Shown: positions 47,854 through 58,800 of the stretch, piece after piece
Numbering within the stretch: position 1 is the stretch's first letter
Layout of the letters: every line of letters begins with the position of its first letter
DNA from: Seriola aureovittata
Taxonomy: Eukaryota > Chordata > Actinopteri > Carangiformes > Carangidae
NCBI RefSeq assembly: GCF_021018895.1
Contig: NC_079365.1
Span: forward strand, 4,047,501-4,111,500
Length of the DNA stretch: 64,000 nt
Direction: 5' to 3'
Translations under genes and position numbers: made by a program
Notes under the pieces: model-generated
What the model saw: the letters and a program-made list of their open reading frames with translations, nothing else
Told to the model about the DNA's origin: nothing
Databases searched by the model: none

Positions 47854-50800
47854 GTATGTATGTATGTATGTGTGTGTGTGTGTGTGTATGTGTATATATA
47901 TATATATATATAGTAATTCATCACCTTGCTGCAAAAATCAAGGTGCAAAAATCATATAAAGACACAATATTACGGTGGAACAGCTGTAAACAAATGTCTA
48001 AAACATCCAGATATTTAAGGTATAGCTCCCACTAACTATTACGACAACATCTCTGGAGGATAAACTTACTTTTATCCTCTCATGGTGTACACTATACTGT
48101 CACATTGTTCAACCCTGTATGGTAGAATGCACTGTTGTGTCAGCCACGTTAAGACAATACTGGAACTAAGAAGCACTAAAACCTATAAAATAGTAACCTG
48201 TAAATTATTAAATTAGTCCAGCCGTCAAGATAACAGCTCTAGGGATGTCATTTAGTCAGTTTGTTCATATAACAACACAGTCATTTAGGACAGTAAGCCC
48301 ATGCTATCAGACTAGGCTACGTCCACACTACTACGTTTTCAATCCAATCACGTACACCAGATGTGTGCGAGCTGGTGTAAACAGGAAGTAGATTGTCTAC
48401 TCTGCAGCTGATACGTTGCACAAAATACTACCGACGAGGTATAGACAGTTGTAGCGTTAAAATGCAGAATTTCACTGAACAGCTGCTAGCAAAGACAAGT
48501 GCCGCTAGCATGGTACAACAACACAATCCCAGAGTTGTCAAACCAAATCAAGACAAGTGCGTTTCCAAAAGTCTCTGTTTTAGGTGCTGATTTGTGTGGA
48601 AAGGAGTAAACGTAGCAAAAGAGATGCATTTTAAAACCAAAATGTAGTCATGTGGACGTAGCCTTAGAAGCTTTTAAACCTATAAAATATGTAAAATGTG
48701 ACAAACACCTATGAGTCTATTATATATTAGCATAGCAAGATATAGCTTTAGTTAGTCTGTTCATATAACATCGATCCCAGTTATTTAGGATTGGCAAGGC
48801 ATCTGAAGGCTGCTAGCGAGACTTTTAAAAAGACTCCAAAAATTACCATTAAAAAAGCAAAGATATATCAAGAGAGCGCTACCAAGGCGAATAAAAATGT
48901 ATTGGTGCATGAACTTGTCCTTGTGTGTGGATAAATGCCAGCAAAAGACTACATCTTGTTCCTTTCTCAGTAGATGAGGAGTATGGTGACGATAAGCCGA
49001 AGAAGGTGCGCACAGCCCCTCGTGAGCCAAAGCACAAGCGCTCAAAGAACTCGCAGGATGACAGGTGAGCCCCCGGTGGAGACTGGTACAACTGTGTCTA
49101 CCACATTCCTACAGTACATGTAGTGAGTTTATAAATTGGCTGATTATATCGTTATTTTTCGGATTGCACAAACAGCCCATTCACATATGTTGCACCGATA
49201 TATATCAATCCTGTGGCATCTACGATTTCACCACGTCAACACACTGCAGAGAGGAGCAGGTGTGGCCTTGAGGATCCAGCAGACTCTATGAGCAGGGTGG
49301 AGATGGGCACAGTCAGCACTAAGACACTAGGATGTAGTAGGGCAGGTGTGTAAACCTTCATGGGGTAGAGAGGAGAGGAAATAGGTAGTTGATCAAATCC
49401 ATGTTTAGTGGGTTAGACAGCCAGGTGTGCTGAGACAGTGTGTCAGACAGCAGAGCTGGTGGGTGTGCTGGAAGAGAGGAAGAAGCTCAGCAGGAGGACA
49501 CTGAAGGAGGGAGACGTGCTGCATTCGATTGGTCATGGGTGTATTGTGTGATGTATTACCTCTCTAAAAGTGATTCTCAATGGGGAGAATGCACACCAGA
49601 AACCACTACTCAATAGTTAAATATTGGAATTTTTATCTTTTTCTTTTTATCATGGATATATACAGCAAGAGGAAATGATCTGTTCTGACAGGCACTGCTA
49701 CAGCTTATTGGTAGCAATAGTTATTATTGCTCTTATTGATACTTGTAATACATAATAATGTTAATAAAACGGAGGAATGCATTGAGAGCGGCGCAGTAGC
49801 TGCTTTGCTCAGAGAATTACAAACTGCTAATTCATGTCATAGTAGGTGGTGTTCGCTTTGTTTGAGCATTTTAACCTGGTTGTCTTAACACCACATAATG
49901 TACGCAGAACTTCGGAACATGTCATCTTTAGTGGATGATTAGCCACACATTTAAACTGAGAAAAAAAAAAAAAAAACAATAAACACAACACAGGGTCTTG
50001 GCACAACACGCAGAGTCAGTAGACGATTGTATACAATACAGTTAGAGATATTTGTATCACATTCTTTTTTTTTTTTTGATGTCCGTGTGGTGTTCAAGGA
50101 TACTGGTGCAAACCGTCAACAGCAATCAGTGGACATTCCTGCAATCAATATGCCAAGTACACAATCTCTGAAATATGTGGCTTCATGTTGTGCAGCAAAA
50201 CACATCCCTTTACCTTCCCCATAAGAATAAACACCTGTGTGATGATCATGCTGTTTCATCAGCAAATCAGCATGTCACACCCGAAGGACTTAACTTGAGA
50301 CAATTTGTTTTGTAGACTGCATTGAAAAAAAATCAGATGGATGCAGTGGAATCAGAAACAAAAGCGTTGCTCTTACATTTTTGCTGAGGAGGTTATCAGT
50401 AATCTAGGACCAGTTCTTGGTTTTCCACCCCCCACTTCTTGTTTGGTTGTTTGGTATTTGTGTACCAAATGAAATGTAGATAAAATCTGATCCTGGTCTT
50501 CCACACTACCCTCCCTCTAGTTGCTAACACTTTGTTTCTTTTTCTCTTCTTTGTTGCAGTGAGGACTCTGATGATAAGCTTTCCAAATCCAAAAATGATT
50601 CAGCAGGTAAGTCAAAATCTGTTTTCTGCTTTGGACGAGGAGGTTGGCTCAAACGCTCTGTTAAAACAGCTGGACTCTGATTAGTGGACAGTGAACACTG
50701 GAATGCCGGCTCACTGACTTCCCTCTGTTTTGCTGCCGCAGATGACTTTGGCAGCGATGAAGACGACAACGAATTTGGAGAGGAGGAGGATGAAGATGGG

Positions 50801-52781
50801 GGAAGCGACTATGAAGAAAAAAGAGGGAAAAAGGGAAAGAAAGCCAAGGTGGAGAAGCCTACCAAGAGGGGGCCAAAGAGAAAACGGGCTGCAGGTAACA
50901 ATCCAGTTTCTTCATTCTACATAGTGACATGGTTATTTCTAAACTTTGGAGTAATTTCTTAATGAAATTTACTTTTGTGTGGATTGTGGAATTTATTTAC
51001 AATTTACAATTTACAATTTACAATTTATTTATTTTTTTGTTGTATTTTGTGTCCATCTACTTTGATACATAGAATGTGGGATGTTATGTTGTCATATGTA
51101 TGTAGACATTTATATGAATCCAAGTTCAATACAACTACATGATTAAAAGTTCACCCAAGGGTTGAGCAATTGGAGTAAAATATCTTATTTCACGATTTAA
51201 ATTGTTCCGTTAAATTTTATAATCAGACTCCAGACCAGAATCTGTTGTCTAGATGGTTTCAGATTTTAATACCAGCCTGTTTCAATCAATCAATCACTTT
51301 ATTTGTCCCCAGTGGGGCAATTGGGTATGCAGCGGTGGGATATATGCATTTAGCACACATAAAAACATGGGACATATAAATATAAAACCAAAAGATAAAG
51401 GACAGTAACTTAATAAAAACAAGACGGAAACAGTACATTAGTATACAGTAAGTTAAAACAACATCTACCTTTTCCTCCTAGAATTTAGGGCAGAGGCAGA
51501 GGGTATAAATGGTTTCAGAGGTTTTTAATTTGATCAGCTTAAAGGAATGTGCACCAATTTTACACATCCTGGTCTGTTTCCAGGTCTTTGGGAGAAATGC
51601 TGAATATGTGACAAAGTATTATATAAAAGTCTTTTGTGCAGCTGCATGAAGATAAACTGCCTCAAGTGATGTCTCTTCATCAGTCATTGTTGGTTGATCT
51701 GGAGACCACACGTTTGAAATGAAAAATAAAAAAGATCTGGGATGTGGAAAGAAGTGAGCTTACTGAACCTGTGTAGCCCACTGCTCATCTCTGCTGCAGG
51801 CTACATTAGCCACTACTAGCATAACGCACCCAAATCTCTGTCCAAACTGCTGGTGGTCAAGTTGCACTGTAAAGTAGGTGTCAGGTTTATGACAAGGAAG
51901 AAGAATGAATGAAAAAAGAATATTGCATTGTGAGTCTGACTGTTTTTTAGAAGTACAATGCTAAGTCAATGCAGTACTCTAAAATAATGATACTGTTCCC
52001 CTGGAAGTTTTACCAGGAACATTTTGGAGAACTGTGTCTGTCATAAACAGTCAACAACTGCCAAACTACCTGCTAGCTTCATATCTGGCACTGACATGAA
52101 GCAGTAACCTAGGTTTAGTGATGGGCTTCAGTAGCATTTTATTGAATCCAAATCATTTTGAATTTCCTATCAAATCTTTTTAAGTAGTGTGTTTGGTGGG
52201 GAATGTACAGTTTTTATTTTACTCAGAGCAGTAACCAAACAAATCAGCTGTTTTGTCTAAGAAAATGTGACTTATACTGTTTATTGAAGAATCTAGCTTC
52301 TTCTGATCACTTGCTAACTTAATTGCTCATTTAAATACTGAGTTATGGAGCAGTTATGAGACAAACATGAATTACACTAGTATAAACTACAGTGATTAAC
52401 TGCTCTGGGGTAAAACAGCATGTTCTTCACTTGGCAGCTGCAGGAAAAAAAAGCCATAATGGCATGATGGTCACCTAACATCACCTGAGGGCGAAATCAT
52501 TGTTGTTCTGGTCTGGCATGTTTGTTGTCAACACCGGTGTCACTTGGTTATAACGTGTGTTGTTTCGTCATCAATCCCTTTTTGCCCCCTCCTCCTCAGG
52601 GTTGCCAAAGTGTTCACACTCCAGATGACACACGTGGTCTACCCCGGGGCTCCTACTTAAGTCTGTGATGCCGCAATCACCACATGTACTAGATGGTCAT
52701 AGCACAAACCCAATTTTGGTTATAGGTATATTATGTCAATAATTTAAAAGGTGAAGTGCAGTACTTTGCGTACACACATGC

Positions 52782-52878
<97 letters not shown>

Positions 52879-55800
52879 GCTCGAGGATAAACAATAGTCA
52901 AGGCAAACCCTAATTACAAACAGAACTGCAGTATCAGCGACGCAGCCACTGCACGCACGCAAAGCTGTACTCACTCAGGAGAGTTTTCTAGATGGGCGGG
53001 GGAGTGTGTGGTCTGTGAGACGGAGACAGGAGAGGGCAAGAGGAGTGAAACGCCAAAGCACATTTCATGTCAGTGGCTTAAAACTATTATGTGACAATTT
53101 GTACTCAGAGTTTGCAATATAGTCATTTTACTACATCCCACGTGGAACAAGCCGCGATATATGGAGCATATCCATTATATTACCCACCTCTATCTCCAGG
53201 AGGTGCACCCACAAGGTGGTGGCCCTGTGGAATTTATAATGGCTGAGCCAGACCAAGCCCCATAGGTGAAGGCCCAGCCAGCAGCCATTAACATTGATCT
53301 TTTGACATATGAACATCTAACTTGGTCCTACACTAACTTGAGCTCAGTGGCTGACGGACAGCTCTTACTCCTCCCACATCTCCAGCTGATGGTGACTGAT
53401 TGAGTCATTTGCCTCCAACGTTCCCAGCAATGTGATGTGCAGCTTTTATTTATTACTGTGAGCGAGAGGAACGCTGGACCAGCCTGATCAGTAATTCACT
53501 GTCATCCTCTGAGCAGAGCTAATAAATGTTGATGGCATCTCAACTTTTGTGATTAATCTAGGAATTAATGATAGTCTAAACAATATCCTCATTATATATA
53601 CATGTCTGCCCTTTAACTCTGGGAGGAATCAAAGGTTTTATTTTGAAGCTGTTTGGTTTGGGTGATCAGCAGAGTGTGTGTTTTGTGGTGAATTTTAAAT
53701 CACCAGTTCTTCATTGACATGTATATAAAAATATTCAACCAACAATCAGTAAACCATTTAAGGGTTGGGCGAAACAGTTGAATTGTTAAATAAAAACTAA
53801 TAACACATTGAAATGTAACAAATACTGAATTGAACTCTATATTCTCTATATCTATACACTTTTTTTAATCTGTATTTATGAAAACAAACTATGTGCAATG
53901 CATCAGGAGTTTAGAAAAACATACAATTGAGATGTTTAAAAAAAAAAAAATCACTATAGTTGTGGCTTCACTGACGGATAATCAGGATGGTTGCAGAGAC
54001 TAAGACTGATTCCATGCTTCTTCACACCTGCGGTTTAGATGATATGAAGTCGATGAAACTGACATTGGAGGTAGGGGCAGATAGAAAATTAGTCCGCAAC
54101 AGTTACAATACTCGATCGGTCTTTAAGGCAAAAAAGATCAAATATTTGCTGCTTCCTGCTTCTTCCTTGTGAGAATAAGCTGCTATTATGGAGTGTTGGT
54201 TGAGAAAAAAACAGGACGGGTTAGGACATCACGTTTGACTCTCAGAACCTGTTGATGGGAATATCTCACTATCTTCTCTCTTTTCATAGACTGAATGATT
54301 GATTTTAAAAAAACAAACAAAAAAACAGATTATTGCTAGTAGCATCCATGCTTTTGTAATTTTCTGAAACATTCTGAAAAGCAGGAGTGCGTAGATTGCA
54401 CATGATGAAATTGATTCCAAAAGAATTTAGATGGGGAATAAGAAGGAAAAAAACAAAGGTATTATTTGAAGAACAGCGTTGTACTGATAACTTATCACAT
54501 CTGCAGAAATTGATGGCATTGTCACCATCACAATTAACACTCGGTCACGAAAACCTGCTAAAAGAAGTTAATGCATTAACCTGGTTAATCCACAGAGACA
54601 CTTCATCCTCTCTCTTTGCTGTTGTCTTGTTCCTTTTCACCTCTATTGTTAACAAACATTGTGTAACTGTGTGCGTTTGTCGTGCAGATGACAGTGATGA
54701 CGAGAGGGAAGTGAGTCGAAAGCGTACAGTGCGCCAGGCAGCCTCCAAGGCTGTGTCCAAACAGAGGGAGATCCTGCTGGGCGACGGCGGCAGCGAGGAC
54801 GAGGAGCATGAAGACCAAGAGGAATCCTACCTGGACCGTATGTACCTCAGCACTGTCAATGCTACCTACACCAAACAAAAACTGATACCCCATAAGCAAG
54901 CTGTCAGCCTGGTTTACAGGAACAACTACATTTTCTAACACTGTCATTTGCAGGATCATAGAAGAAAAACCTGAAATCCTTGTCACATAAAAAGAAGCTT
55001 TAAAGCAGTGGTTCCCAGCTTTGGTGTTAAGGCCTCAAATCCCCAGTTATTAAAAGGATAGGAAAGAAAAATACAGTTTTATTACAGTACATTTGGGGAA
55101 AAGAATTAGCTAATGAGCTTCTTATTAAGGCACAAGTGGATGCTACTACATTTTAGGGGCCCACAGGCCAAATAGGTAGTAAACCACTTCTTTAGAGCAA
55201 TAATTATATTATTGCAGGTCTTGATAAAATAATAGAGGTGAGCAGTTGAAAGCTGACAGACATTATTTATACTCAACTGGAAACCGAGCTTGACACAAAA
55301 ACAAACTCACTCGACAATATTCATCTGAAATTGCTCTGTACTCTTTCTGGTGCGATAGTTTTGTCATCACATTAGTTAATCAATAATACCACAGGAGAGC
55401 ATCTGTGTTGAAAGGATTACTATACACCCCATTTCTGTGCACAGCCGACGAGTCCGGCAGCGATGAGGACTTCATGGTGGAGGACGATGATGACAGCGAC
55501 TATGGTCACTCCAAGAAGAGAAGCAAGAAGGTGATTCGACGGGGACGGACGGACAAGAAAGAGAAGAAAAGCCCCAAACCCCGACTAAAGGCTACAGGTG
55601 AGACATCCAGTCATGAAGCACAAGCCCTGCAGTTGTACATCTATGTTTTGTCAACAGTTATTAAACTTTATCAACTTACTGGATCATGATGTTCAGCAGC
55701 GTATCAGGTAGTCTGTGAGAAATAAGTGCTGAAAGGTAAAGAAGGCTGCAACTGTTTCATTTCATGTCTTCTGTTCTAGGTCTATATCTACAGGTTGTTA

Positions 55801-58800
55801 ATCAGGCTGCCATTCAAAGCTGTTTCTAACTTCTCAGCCAAAAGTAAAACCTAAAAGCATCAAATAATCGAATGTTAGTATTGTATTTATTCTAGTTAGT
55901 TAGTTTTTGTGGTAAATGTTGAAAGCTGAACCAAAATGGATTTGATAATGGATTCAACCCAACCCCAGTCACATTTTGCTTTTAAATGTTATGAAGTTAA
56001 TTTGAAATCAGTGAATACAGAATATTAAAATGGCCATTATTTCTGTAAATTCTTACACTAAAATATTACTCTAATGAAAAATGTATAATGATCTTAAATG
56101 TTGTGACGATTTGTTTTCGTAAGAGTTTAGTTTAACACAGTCTTAGTCTTGGCTTAACATTTGATCTCGTAGCCAAGACTTGAGATTTGAGACTTGCAAA
56201 ACAAAGGCTTTGTCCCATCTTTGATATTTAGTTACAAAGTTAGATGCAGTACCGTTTCTAGTGTTGAAGTGCTTCCTCCTTTCTTGAAAAAAAAAAGCTA
56301 GAAAAATTTTTTTTTTAGACGTATCTTTTCTTAAACCTGCAGTATGTAACTTTTGTCTCCCCCCTCTGGCAGTGAGAGTAACTACATAAACACTGTTGAA
56401 AACAGACAAACAGTTCCAAGACAATGTAATGGTTACGTAGTCTACTCCAAATATTTTAGTTATTCCAACATGTCAAAGAGCAGTAAAGCAACATTCATAT
56501 GTGTCTCAACAAGGAAAAGCCGCACCGGGGTAAAACATGTTTGTCCTCGCTGTCAATCACTTTCTTTGTCCAGCTGTGATCCTTCATCTGAACGCAGTGT
56601 CTTTTTTATCTGGAGCATCAGATCTCCACCATGCTCCTTCAACTACCTCAGCTGCTCCTTCTGACACCTTGTCCTGTTGTCTATATGTTCACTGTAAACA
56701 TATCAGGAGGCTCAATGTTGTTTCCCACACTTTTAATGTGTCCCCCAAGCAACACAGGCTGAAGGTTCCTACTGATGTATTTCATCTAGAAACGTTTAGT
56801 ATGTTGTACTGTGTTTGATGGGGGACACATAATAAACACCAGAGATATACTGAAGATGTCTATCTGGTGTTTTATTGAGCCTCCAGATATATTTACAGTG
56901 AACATACAGACGACAGAAGCTTTAGCTCTGGCAAACTCACTGGTTGATGTAAAAAGCGCCTGGTGCACAGCGTGGTAAAGGCGCCTCAGACAGGAGATTT
57001 AAAACTTCAGTTTACTGCGCAATACAGAGAGATTCACCTGGAGGCTTAATCAGTATTGTGTGAACTTGTTTGGCTTGAATGTAATTAGGGATGCGCTGAT
57101 TAATTTTCATTAAAAATGTGTGATTGATAGATCGTAATTAATGCTTCTAGTCACCGATCACCTGTGGTTAATACTCTGGTGTCTGCGGCTGAGAAAAGCG
57201 CTGTGTGCTATGTAGTGTAGTCCCGCCTCCCACCTTGTTCACTGTGCCGGTGCACGACAGGCCACCAAAACAAAACATGTCGGCTGTGTGGAACTTTTAC
57301 AAAGTGTGAGAGACTGATATAACGTACGCCATCTGCAGTGCTTGACAAAAATGATCAGCCGTGGATCGGCCGATATCACTCATACATGATGGGTATCAGC
57401 GGCAAAAAAATGTGATCGAGGGAACCCTAAATGTGAGTCCCACCCTTCAGCTTTAACTGAATGTCTGTCTTAAATATGAAGCTCTGACACCAACGTCTTC
57501 GTAGTTAACACATTAAATCTCATTTGTTTACTCTAAACCGTAATAAATGACAGTTTTTCTTGTGGGGGACCGGTTGCCAGGCAACCTGGAGACAGGGAAA
57601 CAACTCGCCCGGCTCTGTCTAAAGTTAAAAAAATATACAGCAGCTCTGATGCTCACTCAGTAACAAGTAAACTCTACATTTCCTCTGTCCACAAACACAA
57701 CTTTAAAATCACCATGTTTTAGAGGGGGTTACATTGTGTAACTACTTGATGACAAACACCAGTTTATCCTCCCAGTAATATTGTGCAATATCTTCAATTA
57801 TCACTTTTCAAAGTCGGCGATGAAAAGACAGTGAGGAAACAGAGCCCAGCTGTTTGTCAAGAAAGTTGTTGTCATTTGTGTTTGAGGATAAATGAAACAA
57901 GATACATGTTAATTAGTGAACTTTAGAGGTGTTGATCGGCAGATTGTTAAACTGGACAGAGCCAGGCTAACTTGTTTCCCCCTGCTTCCCGTCTTTATGA
58001 CAAGCTAAGATAATCTCCTCCTGGTTCTGCCTTCATACTTCATGCACAGATATAAAGATTTCACCAAGTTATTAGCTGAAGGCTTAGTAGAGCTTAATGT
58101 TATGAGAACCATCCAAAATCTGTTGCGGATGAAAATAAGTAAAACACAGTTAAAAAACAGAGGATTAAATCTAGGCTTCTGTAATTTCATACTATGTATT
58201 AAATTGCAAACAATTACAAAATAGATAAAAAATAATAATAATTACAAAAATATAGAGAAATTTCCACCATTGCAAGACACTTATCAGTTTGTATAGGTAG
58301 AGTAAATATAGTTACATAGCCTTCACCAAATATTTTACAAATGGCGATATCCATGTTTGCCCTCGCCCCATTACCACTGGTGTGGTGTGAAAGAAGAGAG
58401 GGGACTCTCTTCTTTCACACCACGCCAGTGGTAATTCATGTTTGTCCTCACTGTCGATCGCTTTCTTTTTTAGACTGTAATCTTTCGTCCGAATGTCGAG
58501 TTTCTTTTTTTATCTGGAGCCTCCGATCTCAGGCATTCTCCATCGCTATGGATGCTCCCCTCTTTAGCTCGAGCAAACCGATCACTGATGGTTGAAAACC
58601 CAATCGTACCGGTGGACCCGGGCGGGAATGTCGCCACAGATACCAGATTTAAAACTCTGTTGCTTAAGCAGCATTGTGTGAACTGGTTTGGCTTGAATGT
58701 AATGGATGTTCATGTATATGTAAAAGTCCCGCGCTCCAGTTCACAGTTGCCAGTAGTAAGACTCAATCATAACCTGACGGTCACTAACTGATGCATGTTT

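Larger units (their letters stand above)
50895..54687 (+). other. nucks1: nucks1 intron 5 (3.8 kb)
   Basis: No exon was recognised. It holds an AATTTAC tandem (51001-51027), a LINE-tail-like fragment near 51285-51480 and the very long (GT)n tract at 52782-52877. Confidence 0.7.

Noticed and set aside
54838..54938. Read-through of nucks1 exon 6 to the TAA near 54938 as an alternative C-terminus
   Set aside because: A GTATGT donor at 54838 restores the frame into exon 7 and gives the family-typical sequence. The extension shows no conserved features.
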